Translations under genes and position numbers: made by a program
Shown here: positions 19,298 to 30,256 of the stretch, piece after piece
How the letters are laid out: each line of letters begins with the position of its first letter
Numbering within the stretch: position 1 is the stretch's first letter
Source of the DNA: Phocoenobacter atlanticus subsp. cyclopteri
Lineage (GTDB): Bacteria; Pseudomonadota; Gammaproteobacteria; Enterobacterales; Pasteurellaceae
Direction: 5' to 3'
Assembly: GCF_018343795.1 (NCBI RefSeq)
Contig: NZ_CP074346.1
Location: 1,488,001-1,552,000, forward strand
DNA length: 64,000 nucleotides
The notes under the pieces: generated by a model
What the model saw: the letters and a program-made list of their open reading frames with translations, nothing else
Database searches by the model: none
What the model was told of the DNA's origin: nothing

Positions 19298-19663
19298 CTA
19301 ACCGCTTATTACCCTACTGATCCACAATCCAAATACAGTTGCGACAATACCCAAAACTAGATGTAACCCTAAAATATTAATGGCATGCAACCATTTATCT
19401 TCCAAAATTTTAGTGCTAATTTCGGCTGAAAAAGTAGAAAATGTCGTAAAACTCCCTAAAAATCCAGTAATAAAAAGTAGTTTATGAGAATCGTGTAAGT
19501 TTAACCCTAATGCAATGCCAATCAGAAAACAACCTAAAAGATTCGCAATCAAGGTACCAAAATGGAAGTGATTAAAAACAGGTTGTAACCAGACCCCTAT
19601 TTGCCAGCGAGATAACGCTCCAAACATTGCACCCATAGAAACTAAGATAGCTTGAATAATCAT
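19298..19663 (-). CDS. crcB: Fluoride channel CrcB
   Basis: This is a 121-residue membrane protein with four helices of the Fluc family, which exports fluoride as a dual-topology dimer. Diagnostic segments are GALSRWQIG, GTLIANLLGCFLIG and GFLGSFTTFSTF (the channel phenylalanines and polar track). The start codon sits directly on the T-run of the maeB terminator, so no normal ribosome site precedes it. No fluoride-riboswitch motif was recognised. Confidence 0.92.
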   Translation of the reverse strand: MIIQAILVSMGAMFGALSRWQIGVWLQPVFNHFHFGTLIANLLGCFLIGIALGLNLHDSHKLLFITGFLGSFTTFSTFSAEISTKILEDKWLHAINILGLHLVLGIVATVFGLWISRVISG

Positions 19664-19697
19664 AAAAAAACGCCATTCTATTTAATGAAAGAATGGC
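19664..19697 (-). terminator. maeB terminator abutting the crcB start codon
   Basis: In the minus strand AGAATGGC-type arms (19690-19697 with 19672-19679) pair perfectly over eight bases, followed by a G and seven T residues ending one base before the crcB ATG. Confidence 0.85.
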
Positions 19698-19730
19698 ATT
19701 TAATTTAGCATATTTTAAATTAAATTGCGA

Positions 19731-22010
19731 TTATCCTTTACTATCACTATGTGCTTTTACTGCAGCATAGGCCACCATATTAATTATACGGCGTACTGAT
19801 GATATTGGATTTAAAATTTGTGCTGACTTATTCATTCCCATTAAGATTGGTCCCACTGTGATTGCAGTAGTTGTTCCTCTCAATAAGTTATAACTAATAC
19901 GTGCTGCTTCTAAATTTGGCATTACTAATAAATTTGCGGATCCTTTTAATGGACTATCAGGCATAATGTCTTGACGTAATTCTTCAGAAAGTGCTAAATC
20001 ACCGTGCATTTCACCATCAATCATTAAGCTTGGATCTGCTTCATTGACTAACTCGAGGGTTTTTCGCATTTTTGGTGCACCCAGTTGATCTGATGCGCCA
20101 TAATTAGAATGAGATAGCAGTGCAACTTTTGGTTGAATACCAAAACGACAGACTTCTTCTGCTGCCATTAAGGTAATTTCCGCCAGTTCTTCTGCGGTTG
20201 GATTTGCATTAACATAAGTATCAGTTAAAAATACGTTACCTGATGATAATACTAAACTATTTAATGCAGCTGGTGTTTTCACCCCCTCTTTCAAACCTAA
20301 GACATCTTTAATTGAAGTTAAGTGCTTACTGTATGAACCAAACAAGCCACAAACTAAACCATCTGCATAACCTAAATCAACTAATGTTGCAGCAATAACC
20401 GTTGTATTTGAGGTCATTACACGCTGAGCAATAGCTTGAGTAATTCCTTTACGTTTCATTTTATTATAATAATGTGTCCAACATTCTTCATAATAAGGGT
20501 TATGATCATTATTAATTAACTCAAAGTCTTTACCTACTTCTAAGTGTAAACCTAGTTTTTGAATTTTTTCCTCAATAACAGCGGGGCGACCAACTAACAC
20601 TGGGTAAGCAAGCCCCATAGATACAATTTCTTGAGTTGCTTGTAAGGCTTTATTTTCTTCCCCTTCCGCTAAAATAATGCGTTTTTTATTCGCTTTTGCT
20701 TGATTGAAAATGGGTTTCATAAAGAGATTCGTTTTATACACAAATTGCGATAATTTCTCTTTATAAGCTTCCCAATCTTGAATAGGACGAGTTGCTACGC
20801 CTGAATCTATTGCGGCTTTCGCCACAGCAGGGGCAATACGAGTAATTAAACGAGGATCAAATGGACGAGGAATAACATAATCAGCCCCAAAAGTCGCCGC
20901 TTCATCACCATAAGCAGATGCAACCACATCACTTTGCTCTGCAAGGGCTAAATCTGCAATCGCATAAACTGCTGCACGTTTCATTTCTTCATTAATTGCG
21001 GTTGCACCCACGTCTAATGCCCCACGGAAAATGAATGGGAAACAAAGCACGTTATTTACTTGGTTTGGATAATCCGAACGACCTGTACACACTATCGCAT
21101 CAGGACGCACCGCTTTGGCTTCTGGTGGCGTAATTTCAGGATCTGGGTTAGCAAGAGCGAGAATAAGTGGATGTGCAGCCATTTGTTTAACCATTTCAGG
21201 TTTTAATGCCCCTGCTGCTGAACAGCCTAAGAACACATCCGCATTTGGAATGGCGTCTGCCAATGTTCGCCAACCATTATCGTCAATCGCATACGATTTC
21301 TTAGTTTCATCCATACGATCGTCACGATCTTTATAAATCACACCCTTAGAATCACAAACGGTAATATTTTCACGTTTCATACCTAATGAAACGAGTAGAT
21401 TTAAACAAGCAATCGACGCCGCACCAGCACCAGAAGCCACTAAACGCACTTCATCAATTTTTTTATCTACAATACGCAACGCATTGATAACCGCAGCGGC
21501 ACTGATAATTGCTGTACCGTGTTGGTCATCGTGGAATACAGGAATATTCAAACGCTCACGCAATTTCTGTTCAATATAAAAACATTCTGGTGCCTTAATA
21601 TCTTCAAGGTTAATTCCCCCAAAAGTTGGTTCTAAGGCTGCCACAATTTCGACAAATTTTTCAGGATCTTTTTCTGCGACTTCAATATCAAAAACATCAA
21701 TACCCGCAAATTTTTTGAATAGTACGCCTTTACCTTCCATTACTGGTTTACCCGCTAACGCACCGATATTTCCTAAACCTAAAACAGCCGTACCATTAGA
21801 AATTACCGCAACTAAATTTCCTTTCGCCGTATATTTATAGGCTGTTAAAGGATCTTTTTCAATTTCTAAACAAGGCTCTGCGACGCCCGGTGAATAGGCA
21901 AGAGCGAGATCTCGTTGAGTTGCAAGGGATTTAGTTGGAGTAACTTCAATTTTTCCAGGAATTGGAAATTCGTGAAAATCAAGAGCAGCTTGACGTAATT
22001 TACTATTCAT
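19731..22010 (-). CDS. maeB: NADP-dependent malic enzyme with phosphotransacetylase-like C-terminus
   Basis: The 759-residue MaeB decarboxylates malate to pyruvate with NADP reduction. The N-terminal malic-enzyme part (about 1-420) has [29 protein letters not shown] and the DDQHGTA substrate loop. The C-terminal part (about 430-759) is a phosphate-acetyltransferase-like domain ([22 protein letters not shown]), thought to be regulatory because MaeB lacks Pta activity. It is a single gene with its own terminator. Confidence 0.94.
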   Translation of the reverse strand: MNSKLRQAALDFHEFPIPGKIEVTPTKSLATQRDLALAYSPGVAEPCLEIEKDPLTAYKYTAKGNLVAVISNGTAVLGLGNIGALAGKPVMEGKGVLFKKFAGIDVFDIEVAEKDPEKFVEIVAALEPTFGGINLEDIKAPECFYIEQKLRERLNIPVFHDDQHGTAIISAAAVINALRIVDKKIDEVRLVASGAGAASIACLNLLVSLGMKRENITVCDSKGVIYKDRDDRMDETKKSYAIDDNGWRTLADAIPNADVFLGCSAAGALKPEMVKQMAAHPLILALANPDPEITPPEAKAVRPDAIVCTGRSDYPNQVNNVLCFPFIFRGALDVGATAINEEMKRAAVYAIADLALAEQSDVVASAYGDEAATFGADYVIPRPFDPRLITRIAPAVAKAAIDSGVATRPIQDWEAYKEKLSQFVYKTNLFMKPIFNQAKANKKRIILAEGEENKALQATQEIVSMGLAYPVLVGRPAVIEEKIQKLGLHLEVGKDFELINNDHNPYYEECWTHYYNKMKRKGITQAIAQRVMTSNTTVIAATLVDLGYADGLVCGLFGSYSKHLTSIKDVLGLKEGVKTPAALNSLVLSSGNVFLTDTYVNANPTAEELAEITLMAAEEVCRFGIQPKVALLSHSNYGASDQLGAPKMRKTLELVNEADPSLMIDGEMHGDLALSEELRQDIMPDSPLKGSANLLVMPNLEAARISYNLLRGTTTAITVGPILMGMNKSAQILNPISSVRRIINMVAYAAVKAHSDSKG

Positions 22011-22144
22011 ATTTTTTTATCCTTTCGTATAGTTAAATTGTATAGTTAAATAAATGTTAATTGCTTGTTTATTTTAGCACTAAAAGAAAGTTTTTTTTGT
22101 GATCAAGTTCTAAATTTAAGAGATTATTCAGCATAATAATTTCA

Positions 22145-23356
22145 CTAAATATCTATTTCTACCCTTTTTTGATGAAGAACCAAATCCTCAAAAGTTTCCT
22201 GCTCACGAATAAGATGTCCTTTACCATTGTGCCATAACACTTCTGCTGGACGTAAACGTGAATTATAATTATTAGACATCATAAAACAATATGCACCTGC
22301 ATTATGAAAACACAAAATATCCTCTTGCTTGATCTCTGCAATACGGCGATTAGACGCAAAAGTATCCGTTTCACAAATATAGCCCACTACCGAATAAAAT
22401 CTTAGTTTCCCATCAACATTAGAAATATTTGTTATATGATGATACGCACCATAGAGCATTGGGCGTATAAGATGGTTAAAACCACTATCGATTTGTGCAA
22501 AAATTGTGGATGTCGTTTGCTTAATCGTATTTACCTTCGCGAGGAAATATCCAGACTCACTCACCAAAAATTTACCGGGTTCAAAAGCAAGTGTTAATTC
22601 TCGCCCATACTCAGTACAAAATTTATTAAATCTAGCACCAAGCTCTTCCCCTAAAAGTTCAATATCCGTTTCAATATCATCTTTCTTATAAGGCACTTTA
22701 AAACCACTACCAAAATCGATAAATTCTAAATCAGCAAATTGCATTGCTGTATCAAATAAAATTTCTGCAGCTTGTAAAAAAACTTCAATATCTAAAATAT
22801 CTGACCCCGTGTGCATATGTATGCCATTAATTCGCATTCCTGTATTTTCAACAATGCGTAAAATAAGAGGTAACTGGTGAATACTAATGCCAAATTTTGA
22901 ATCAATATGCCCCACTGAAATATTAGAATTTCCTCCTGCCATAATATGTGGATTAATACGGACACAAACAGGAATAGCTGGATATTTTTCACCAAATTCT
23001 TCAAGCATACTCAAATTATCAATATTAATTTGTACCCCATACTGTGCAACAGTTTCAATCTCTAATAAAGAAACGCCATTGGGTGTAAATATAATCTGCT
23101 GAGGTTCAAACCCTGCTTTAAGGGCTAATTTGACCTCTCCAATAGAGACTGTATCAACACAACTACCTAATTTTTTAAGTAACGCTAAAATGGATATATT
23201 AGAAAGTGCTTTAACTGCATAATGCACCCTTAATTTTGGAACATTAGAAAACGCATTAGTTAATCGTTGATATTGTGAAATGATTTTGTGTGCATCATAC
23301 ACAAAAATAGGAGCACCAAACTCCTCTGCAACTGCGTGTAAATCTTGAAAATTCAT
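22145..23356 (-). CDS. lysA: Diaminopimelate decarboxylase-type PLP enzyme of Bacteroidota flavour
   Basis: This is a 403-residue fold-III PLP decarboxylase: the PLP lysine in HYAVKALSN (Lys49), the GHIDSKFGIS and GIHMHTGSD segments, and the active-site cysteine in GYICETDTF. LysA makes lysine from meso-diaminopimelate. The long segment FGSGFKVPYKKDDIETDIE and the ending LIRERETFEDL-like match my memory of Bacteroidota LysA rather than the usual gamma-proteobacterial form, suggesting horizontal transfer. It is a single gene with GGAGAA before the ATG. Carboxynorspermidine decarboxylase is an alternative relative but fits less well. Confidence 0.75.
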   Translation of the reverse strand: MNFQDLHAVAEEFGAPIFVYDAHKIISQYQRLTNAFSNVPKLRVHYAVKALSNISILALLKKLGSCVDTVSIGEVKLALKAGFEPQQIIFTPNGVSLLEIETVAQYGVQINIDNLSMLEEFGEKYPAIPVCVRINPHIMAGGNSNISVGHIDSKFGISIHQLPLILRIVENTGMRINGIHMHTGSDILDIEVFLQAAEILFDTAMQFADLEFIDFGSGFKVPYKKDDIETDIELLGEELGARFNKFCTEYGRELTLAFEPGKFLVSESGYFLAKVNTIKQTTSTIFAQIDSGFNHLIRPMLYGAYHHITNISNVDGKLRFYSVVGYICETDTFASNRRIAEIKQEDILCFHNAGAYCFMMSNNYNSRLRPAEVLWHNGKGHLIREQETFEDLVLHQKRVEIDI

Positions 23357-23492
23357 TGTGTTTTCTCCATTGTTATATTTTTAATGAAACTCCATTGTAG
23401 TAAAAAATAAATTAGGATCAATACTATTCTTTCATTAAATGAAACTTATATTAGCATTTCGTGTATTTTAAACATAAATAAGCGAATATAAT

Positions 23493-24752
23493 TTATTGCA
23501 ATACCATTAATAATTGATCTTCAAAAAAAACAACAGGAGTACGAGAACGTAGCCAAGTAGGAATTTGATGTTGTTGCCAAATTTTTTTCATCTCTTCACG
23601 TTGTGATTTATTATGTACTTTTACTTTACCTACACAACCTAATTTTATTTCTAGTGTTTGATTAGCCAATTCTTGAGGCAATAGATAGCGGTCACTTCGT
23701 TGTGAAAATTTACAAAAAAGATGATCCCCAAAATGAGTAATTTCTGCAAGGTTATGGGGCAACCTAATTCCCTTATTAGGAGCAAGGTATTCTGAAAAAG
23801 GGGGAATATCCACTAATTCGGTAGTAATAAAAAGCTGTGATTGATAACGGCGAATAATATGCTTACCTAATTTTAATTGTGGATTTTTATCTGCTGATAT
23901 ATGAATAAAATTCGTTAATTGCGCTAATTGAGCCACACTAGGGATTATCACATCACATTTTTCTAACCACAACCGTAATAACTGTTGCTGTTTAAGTATT
24001 GAAAAGTGAGAGAAAGCGGTCACATTTAATGATTTTTTTGCAAAATTTGCGACTTTATGCAACTCATCATTTAATAATTCTTCTAAGAGTAATTGCTGGT
24101 TTTCGCAATGTTTCGCACTACGAGACACCATTCTGGGAAACTGTTTCCAGCGTTGATTTAATAATGGTAAAACCTCTTGACGTAAAAAATTACGATCAAA
24201 ATCAGTATTAAAATTACTTTCATCTTCAATCCACTTAAGACGATTTTCTTTAGCATAAGCGGTTAGTTCCTGCTTAGAAAATGCAAGTAAAGGACGCAAT
24301 AATGGGAAATGATGTGAATAGCTAACTTCCTGCATTGCAGATAATCCTTTTAAACCATTGCCTCGTTTTAATGCAAGAAAAAAGGTTTCTGTTTGATCAT
24401 CTAAGTGATGTGCCGTTACCAACATCTCATCACTTGAAATTATTTCTCTAATGGCTTGATAACGTGCTGTTCTGGCACTATTTTCAATGTTTTTTGTCGC
24501 ATCAACGGTAACTTTTTTGATAACTAATTCAATACTATATTGATCGCAAAGTTGCTGACAAAAATCCGCCCAATCGTCTGCATTTTTGCTTAAACCGTGA
24601 TGAATATAAATGGCTCTCAATGTTGATTTATCTTGAGTTTTACAAAGTAAATCTAACAAAACAACAGAATCCACACCACCACTTAAGGCTACAAGTAACT
24701 TTTGTGATGGTGTGATTAATTGTTGCAATTTTTGTTGAAATTGAGAAACCAT
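23493..24752 (-). CDS. tilS: tRNA(Ile)-lysidine synthase
   Basis: TilS converts C34 of tRNA-Ile2 (CAT anticodon) to lysidine so that it reads AUA. The N-terminal PP-loop ATPase has LVALSGGVDSVVLLDLL. The middle TilS domain and the C-terminal substrate-binding domain follow. Length (419) is normal. Its probable substrate tRNA is encoded in this window at 39812-39888. Confidence 0.93.
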   Translation of the reverse strand: MVSQFQQKLQQLITPSQKLLVALSGGVDSVVLLDLLCKTQDKSTLRAIYIHHGLSKNADDWADFCQQLCDQYSIELVIKKVTVDATKNIENSARTARYQAIREIISSDEMLVTAHHLDDQTETFFLALKRGNGLKGLSAMQEVSYSHHFPLLRPLLAFSKQELTAYAKENRLKWIEDESNFNTDFDRNFLRQEVLPLLNQRWKQFPRMVSRSAKHCENQQLLLEELLNDELHKVANFAKKSLNVTAFSHFSILKQQQLLRLWLEKCDVIIPSVAQLAQLTNFIHISADKNPQLKLGKHIIRRYQSQLFITTELVDIPPFSEYLAPNKGIRLPHNLAEITHFGDHLFCKFSQRSDRYLLPQELANQTLEIKLGCVGKVKVHNKSQREEMKKIWQQHQIPTWLRSRTPVVFFEDQLLMVLQ

Positions 24753-24785
24753 TTTATTTTTATAACAAATTAAAATCAGACTATA

Positions 24786-25514
24786 TTAGCTCATATATAA
24801 TCCACCGTTCACATTCAAAGTTTCCCCTGTAATGTAACGAGCATCTTCTGAAGCTAAGAATGATACCGCTTTAGCAATATCCTCTGCTTGCCCTAATTGA
24901 CCTGCTGGGATTTGGCTTAAAATAGCATTTTTCTGATCTTCATTTAGCTCTTCGGTCATATCTGTCGCAATAAAACCCGGTGCAACGACGTTTACCGTAA
25001 TGCCACGAGCCGCCACTTCTTTAGCTAAAGATTTTGAAAAACCTACTAAACCTGCTTTTGCTGCACAATAGTTAGTTTGACCTGGATTTCCCATTGAACC
25101 AACTACCGAACCAATAGTAATAATACGTCCAAAACGTTTTTTCATCATTGCACGCAATACAGCTTTTGATAAACGGAATACCGACGTTAAGTTCGTTTGC
25201 ATAATATCAAACCACTCATCCTCTTTCATTCGCATTAACAGATTATCACGCGTGATACCTGCATTATTGACTAATACATCAATATCACCAAATTCAGTTT
25301 TAATTTGTTTTAAAACGGCTTCGATAGATTCAACATCTGCCACATTTAGTACTAAACCTTTACCGCTTTCGCCTAAGTAATCAGAAATGGTATTTGCTCC
25401 ATTTTCAGAAGTAGCAGTACCAATAACAAAATGCCCTTTGGTCACTAATTCTTGTGCAATTGCTCGCCCAATACCACGAGTCGCGCCTGTGACTAATGCA
25501 ATTTTTTTTGTCAT
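24786..25514 (-). CDS. fabG: 3-oxoacyl-[acyl-carrier-protein] reductase
   Basis: This is a 242-residue short-chain dehydrogenase of fatty-acid synthesis: the NADPH site VTGATRGIG, NNAGITRDN, catalytic Ser in GSVVGSMG, and YCAAK with Tyr/Lys. It lies ten bases downstream of fabD, forming fabD-fabG. The stop is followed closely by tilS in the same direction. Confidence 0.96.
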   Translation of the reverse strand: MTKKIALVTGATRGIGRAIAQELVTKGHFVIGTATSENGANTISDYLGESGKGLVLNVADVESIEAVLKQIKTEFGDIDVLVNNAGITRDNLLMRMKEDEWFDIMQTNLTSVFRLSKAVLRAMMKKRFGRIITIGSVVGSMGNPGQTNYCAAKAGLVGFSKSLAKEVAARGITVNVVAPGFIATDMTEELNEDQKNAILSQIPAGQLGQAEDIAKAVSFLASEDARYITGETLNVNGGLYMS

Positions 25515-25524
25515 TTTAATTTCC

Positions 25525-26466
25525 TTATTTTTTAACTGCTTCTAATGAAGCAATATCATTCACAGCTTGAGCATTTAAGGTTTTCACAATACGTTTGGTT
25601 AAACCTGTCAATACTTTGCCAGCACCAATTTCATAAAGTGTTTCCACACCTTGCTCTGCCATTTTTTCCACAGTTTCCGTCCAACGAACAGGACTGTAAA
25701 GTTGTTCAATTAACGCTAAACGAATACTCGCCACATTAGTTTCAACCGCCACATTTACATTATTGATAACGGGAATTTGCGGAGCTGAAAATTCAATTTT
25801 AACTAATTCTTCTGCCAGTTTATCTGCTGCTGGTTTCATTAACGCACAATGTGAAGGCACGCTTACGGCTAAAGGTAACGTGCGTTTTGCCCCTGCTTCT
25901 TTACATAATTCAGCCGCTTTTTCTACTGCGTCTTTAGAACCTGCAATTACCACTTGTCCAACAGAATTAAAGTTTACCGCAGATACTACTTCACCGGCAT
26001 TTGCTTGACTTTGAGCCTGCTCACAAGCTTTAATAATCGTTTCATTGTCTAAACCAATGATTGCATACATTGCCCCTGTCCCTGTAGGTACCGCTTGTTG
26101 CATAAATTGACCACGCAATTCCACTAATTTTACCGCCTCTTTAAAAGGAATAACGCCCGCACACACTAAAGCGGAATATTCCCCTAAACTATGCCCTGCC
26201 ATTACACTTGGTTTCAAATCTGGATATTGTTGTTGCCATACACGATAAATCGCCACAGAACTCGTTAACAGTGCTGGTTGCGTACGATGTGTCTCATTCA
26301 ATTGTTCTGCTGAACCGTTTTGAACTAAATCCCATAAATCATAACCCAATACTTGTGAGGCTTCTTTAAAGGTCTCTTCTACGATTGGAAATTGTGTCGC
26401 AAGTTCACTTAACATACCGATTGATTGTGAACCTTGACCTGGAAAAACCATTGCAAAATTTGTCAT
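25525..26466 (-). CDS. fabD: Malonyl-CoA:ACP transacylase
   Basis: The 313-residue FabD loads malonyl groups onto ACP. It shows FPGQGSQ, the nucleophile GHSLGE and the catalytic His in VPSHCALM. The frame is open upstream, but ATG 26466 is preferred, with AAAGGA before it and the standard start MTNFAMVFPGQGSQ. fabH is not adjacent. An exact uptake-signal core (26090-26098) lies inside the gene. Confidence 0.96.
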   Translation of the reverse strand: MTNFAMVFPGQGSQSIGMLSELATQFPIVEETFKEASQVLGYDLWDLVQNGSAEQLNETHRTQPALLTSSVAIYRVWQQQYPDLKPSVMAGHSLGEYSALVCAGVIPFKEAVKLVELRGQFMQQAVPTGTGAMYAIIGLDNETIIKACEQAQSQANAGEVVSAVNFNSVGQVVIAGSKDAVEKAAELCKEAGAKRTLPLAVSVPSHCALMKPAADKLAEELVKIEFSAPQIPVINNVNVAVETNVASIRLALIEQLYSPVRWTETVEKMAEQGVETLYEIGAGKVLTGLTKRIVKTLNAQAVNDIASLEAVKK

Positions 26467-26576
26467 TTTATATCCTTTGTTACTTATTGATTTCACTGGC
26501 TATTATAAAATAACTAATGTCATTTTGTGATGAAATAAAAAGACATCAAACCAGTTAATAGTGAAAAAAATCTAAA

Positions 26577-26634
26577 ACAAGCGGTATGATTTTCAATAAA
26601 TTTTGCAAAAAATTTATATTATCCCACCGCTTGT
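26577..26634. repeat. Inverted pair of DNA uptake signal sequences
   Basis: ACAAGCGGT (26577-26585) and ACCGCTTGT (26626-26634) are exact inverse copies 40 bases apart, the first followed by the T-rich/TTTTGCAAA extension. They lie between psd and fabD and can form a nine-bp stem, likely ending psd-upstream transcription poorly if at all. Further exact cores are at 16819, 26090, 31358 and 39578. Confidence 0.85.
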
Positions 26635-26642
26635 CAGTAAAA

Positions 26643-27533
26643 TTATAATTGAATACCGAGCTTCTCACCCATTTTTGTTCCACTTCCTTCAACAAGTGAA
26701 CTATCTAATTCAATTTTACTTTGTGGGAATAAGTTGATCACCGTAGACCCTAAACGGAAAGCACCCATTTCTTGTCCTTTTTTCAATGAAATAGCCTCTT
26801 CACCTTCTGCTGAATATTCCCATACTTTTACCTCTTTTGAACGAGGTGGATTAATTACACCTGCCCAAACGGTACTCATACTCGCCGTAATGGTCGCTCC
26901 CACCAAAATTTGTACCATTGAACCAAATTCAGTATCAAATTCACAAATGACACGTTCGTTACGAGCAAATAAATCAGGGATATGGTTTGCTAAAAATGGA
27001 TTAACAGAAAAAAGCTCACCCGGTACATAAATCATTTTACGTAATACACCGTCACAAGGCATATGTACACGATGGTAATCTGTTGGTGATAAATAGGTGG
27101 TAATAAATTGTCCATTTCGGAATTTTTCAACTAATTCATCATCATTCGCAAGTAAGGTTTCTAACGTAAAATTATGCCCTTTTGCTTGAAGTAATTGATT
27201 ATCTTTAATCTGCCCTAATTGGCTTACTTTACCGTCAGCTGGAAAACAAAGAACGTTTTTCTGTTCAACGATAGGGCGGGCATTTGCTTTCAGTGGACGA
27301 ATAAAAAATTCGTTAAAAGAAGCGTAATCTTGTGGTTTTTCTTTTTCTGCTTCTGATAAATTCACTTTATAAAATTTCGCAAATACATTAATAATCGTAT
27401 GAGTGACCACTCCCCATTTTTTTTCTGCAAACCAACCTGCAACTTGGGTTAAAGCAAGCTGTGGCAATATATAATGCACTGCAATTTTTAATTTTTGTAA
27501 ATAACTTGGTGCTGGATAAGATTGGTAATTCAT
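26643..27533 (-). CDS. psd: Phosphatidylserine decarboxylase proenzyme
   Basis: Psd makes phosphatidylethanolamine at the inner membrane. The C-terminal LGST motif (in FRLGSTVINLF) is the self-cleavage site giving the pyruvoyl alpha subunit. The conserved SPTDYHRVHMP and ELFSVNP segments are visible. At 296 residues it is normal for a proteobacterial Psd. It is a single leftward gene. Confidence 0.95.
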   Translation of the reverse strand: MNYQSYPAPSYLQKLKIAVHYILPQLALTQVAGWFAEKKWGVVTHTIINVFAKFYKVNLSEAEKEKPQDYASFNEFFIRPLKANARPIVEQKNVLCFPADGKVSQLGQIKDNQLLQAKGHNFTLETLLANDDELVEKFRNGQFITTYLSPTDYHRVHMPCDGVLRKMIYVPGELFSVNPFLANHIPDLFARNERVICEFDTEFGSMVQILVGATITASMSTVWAGVINPPRSKEVKVWEYSAEGEEAISLKKGQEMGAFRLGSTVINLFPQSKIELDSSLVEGSGTKMGEKLGIQL

Positions 27534-27559
27534 TTTATCTCCTACTGATTAAAACACAA

Positions 27560-27583
27560 AAACCACGGTATTTACCGTGGTTT
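27560..27583 (-). terminator. Terminator of the pts operon
   Basis: AAACCACGGT (27560-27569) and ACCGTGGTTT (27574-27583) form a ten-bp stem with a four-base loop, 25 bases after crr. The leftward flank reads GTGTTTTAAT. Confidence 0.85.
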
Positions 27584-27607
27584 GTTTATCCTAAAATAAT
27601 CGGTAAA

Positions 27608-28108
27608 TTATTTAGTTAACGTTAAAACAACTGTTTTACCTTCAACGACATCACCTGATTTTTTCACTAAATTGCTGATTTCATCCATATTTGAAATCAC
27701 AACTGGTGTTAATACTGATTTTGCTTTTTCTTCAAGTAGTGCTAAATCAAATTTAATAATAGGATCACCTACTTTCACTTTTTGCCCTTCAGCTGCAATA
27801 CGAGTAAAACCTTCACTTTTTAACTCAACAGTATCTACACCAAAATGGACAAACAACTCAACACCATCTTCTGATTCAATAGAGAATGCGTGATTAGTTT
27901 CAAAAATTTTACCAATGGTACCGTTTACTGGTGCAACTAACGTATCCCCTGTTGGACGAATTGCAACACCGTCACCGACTATTTTTTCAGAGAAAACCAC
28001 ATCAGGCACATCTTCAAGACTGACGATTTCACCAGTAAGTGGTGCATAAATTTTTACTTCTTTGGCTTCTGTTTTTTTTGAACCAAATAACTTATCTAAA
28101 AAACCCAT
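27608..28108 (-). CDS. crr: PTS glucose-specific EIIA component
   Basis: This is the 166-residue EIIA-Glc, a phosphocarrier and regulator of adenylate cyclase and sugar permeases. The two active-site histidines are His73 (ETNHAFSI) and His88 (ELFVHFG), two positions before those of E. coli. The last gene of ptsH-ptsI-crr, 86 bases after ptsI, it is followed by a clear terminator. Confidence 0.96.
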   Translation of the reverse strand: MGFLDKLFGSKKTEAKEVKIYAPLTGEIVSLEDVPDVVFSEKIVGDGVAIRPTGDTLVAPVNGTIGKIFETNHAFSIESEDGVELFVHFGVDTVELKSEGFTRIAAEGQKVKVGDPIIKFDLALLEEKAKSVLTPVVISNMDEISNLVKKSGDVVEGKTVVLTLTK

Positions 28109-28194
28109 AATAATCTCCTGTATGTTGGGACTTAATAATATCTAAAATATAAAAACTAAGTATATTCTATACAAAATAGACCATTTGTAAGTAT

Positions 28195-29922
28195 TTAGTT
28201 TAATTTTTCGTAAAAACTATCCACTAGTTGTTCAATCTCTTGGGCTGTTGGACAAGCTAATGCTTTATCGGCTAATATTTTTGCCTCTGCATAATTCATA
28301 TTACGTACCAATTTTTTAATACGAGGAACTGAAATTGCACTCATACTAAATTCATCTAATCCCATACCCAATAATAATGCAACGGCACGTTCATCTCCAG
28401 CAAGCTCACCGCACATACCGGTCCACTTACCTTCTTTATGTGACGCATCAATAACTTGCTTGATTACATTTAAAACTGACGGAGCTAATGGATTATAAAG
28501 ATGAGCGATATATTCATTTCCACGATCCACCGCTAAGAGATACTGGGTTAAGTCATTGGTTCCAATACTAAAGAAATCCACTTCTTTCGCTAAATGACGA
28601 GCATTGATTGCCGCAGATGGTGTTTCAACCATTACACCAATTTCAAGATTTTCATCAAAAGCCACATTCTCAGTACGTAATTCAGCTTTAAACTCTTCAA
28701 TTAATGCTTTTAAGGTACGAATTTCTTCTACTGAAATAACCATTGGGAACATTACTGCAAGTTTCCCAAATGCTGAAGCACGTAATACTGCTCGTAATTG
28801 ATCTTTTAAAATATGGCTATATTCATCAGTCAAACCTATACGAACAGCACGCCAGCCTAAAAATGGATTCATTTCTTTAGGGAAGTCCATATAAGGTAAT
28901 TCTTTATCACCGCCGATATCCATTGTGCGTAAAATAACACGTTTACCATCCATTGCTTGTACAATTTCTTTATAGGCTTCAAATTGCTCTTCTTCTGTTG
29001 GAAGAGCAGAACGATCCATAAACAAAAATTCTGTACGATATAAACCAATAGCCTCAGAACCGTTACGTAACGCACCATCAACATCACGAATTGTCCCAAT
29101 ATTTGATGCGACTTCAATATGATGACCATCTAAGGTTTCAGCAGGTAAGTCTTTTAGTTTTGCTAACTCTACTTTTTCTTGCTCAACTTTTTCTTTTAAT
29201 GCTTTAAATTGCTCAATTAATTCATTTTCAGGATTAATATGAACCATATTATTTTCTGCATCAAGAATTAGCATATCTCCAGTTTTTACCAGAGACGTAA
29301 TATTATTGGTTCCTACAATGGCAGGTAACTCTAATGAACGAGCCATAATAGAGGTATGAGAAGTACGTCCACCAATATCAGTAACAAAACCAAGTACTTT
29401 ATCAAGGTTTAGCTGGGCTGTTTCAGAAGGTGTTAAATCATAAGCAACAAGAATGACTTCTTCGTGAATATCTCCCAAATCAACAATTGTCATACCCAGA
29501 ATATTGCGTAACAGACGGTTACCAATATCGCTGATGTCACCTGCACGCTCTTTTAGATATTCATCATCTAAATCAGCAAGCATTGAAACTTGCATATCAA
29601 TAATTTTACTTGTTGCGACATCCGCAGTAACAAGATTTCCCTCTAAATAAGCTAAAATTTCTTCTTCAAGCTCTTCATCTTCTAAGATCATTAAATGACC
29701 TTCAAAAATAGCTTCTTTCTCTTCGCCAAGCGTTTGTTTTGCTTTTTCTTTAATTGCAATTAATTGAGCGGCGGCTTTATCACGACCTGCAAAAAACTTC
29801 GCTTTTTCCGCTTCAACTTGATCCGCTAAAATTTTATGAGAGTTAAGAACAATAGGTTCTTCTTTTAAGACAAGTGCTTTACCAAATACAACACCTGGAG
29901 AGGCAGCGATACCTGAAATCAT
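28195..29922 (-). CDS. ptsI: PTS enzyme I (phosphoenolpyruvate-protein phosphotransferase)
   Basis: The 575-residue enzyme I transfers phosphate from PEP to HPr. The phosphorylated histidine is in [11 protein letters not shown] (His189). PEP-binding [21 protein letters not shown] and the catalytic GMCGELAGD are visible. ATG 29922 with AAAGGA is preferred to the upstream in-frame ATG. It is 76 bases downstream of ptsH. Confidence 0.96.
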   Translation of the reverse strand: MISGIAASPGVVFGKALVLKEEPIVLNSHKILADQVEAEKAKFFAGRDKAAAQLIAIKEKAKQTLGEEKEAIFEGHLMILEDEELEEEILAYLEGNLVTADVATSKIIDMQVSMLADLDDEYLKERAGDISDIGNRLLRNILGMTIVDLGDIHEEVILVAYDLTPSETAQLNLDKVLGFVTDIGGRTSHTSIMARSLELPAIVGTNNITSLVKTGDMLILDAENNMVHINPENELIEQFKALKEKVEQEKVELAKLKDLPAETLDGHHIEVASNIGTIRDVDGALRNGSEAIGLYRTEFLFMDRSALPTEEEQFEAYKEIVQAMDGKRVILRTMDIGGDKELPYMDFPKEMNPFLGWRAVRIGLTDEYSHILKDQLRAVLRASAFGKLAVMFPMVISVEEIRTLKALIEEFKAELRTENVAFDENLEIGVMVETPSAAINARHLAKEVDFFSIGTNDLTQYLLAVDRGNEYIAHLYNPLAPSVLNVIKQVIDASHKEGKWTGMCGELAGDERAVALLLGMGLDEFSMSAISVPRIKKLVRNMNYAEAKILADKALACPTAQEIEQLVDSFYEKLN

Positions 29923-29998
29923 AATGTATCCTTTGTGTATGTTTAAATGTAACAAAACAACTTTCTGTTTCCAGAAAGCTGTTTTTAAATAGAAATAA

Positions 29999-30256
29999 TT
30001 ATTCTAAAGTAGGGATAAGTTCTACTAAGAAATCCACTGCTTTTTGTTCATCTTCACCTTCAGCAGAAATAGTAATAACGGTTCCTTGCGTTAATCCTAA
30101 TGTTTGAAGTTTAAATAAACTTTTCGCACTTGCACTTTTACCTGCAACTGTCACTTCAATTTTTGACTCGAAACCTTTTGCCGCTTTTACAAACTCAGCA
30201 GCTGGACGAGTGTGCAAACCATTAGCACCAACGATTTTTACATCTTTTGAATACAT
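29999..30256 (-). CDS. ptsH: Phosphocarrier protein HPr
   Basis: This is an 85-residue HPr with the phosphorylation histidine His15 in GLHTRPAA and regulatory-type Ser46 in AKSLFKL. It is the first gene of ptsHI-crr. The 250 bases upstream (30257-30506) are AT-rich, shared with divergent thiP, and show no riboswitch I recognise. Confidence 0.97.
   Translation of the reverse strand: MYSKDVKIVGANGLHTRPAAEFVKAAKGFESKIEVTVAGKSASAKSLFKLQTLGLTQGTVITISAEGEDEQKAVDFLVELIPTLE

Noticed and set aside
19664-19730. Fluoride riboswitch before crcB
   Set aside because: No matching aptamer pattern; the space is occupied by the maeB terminator.
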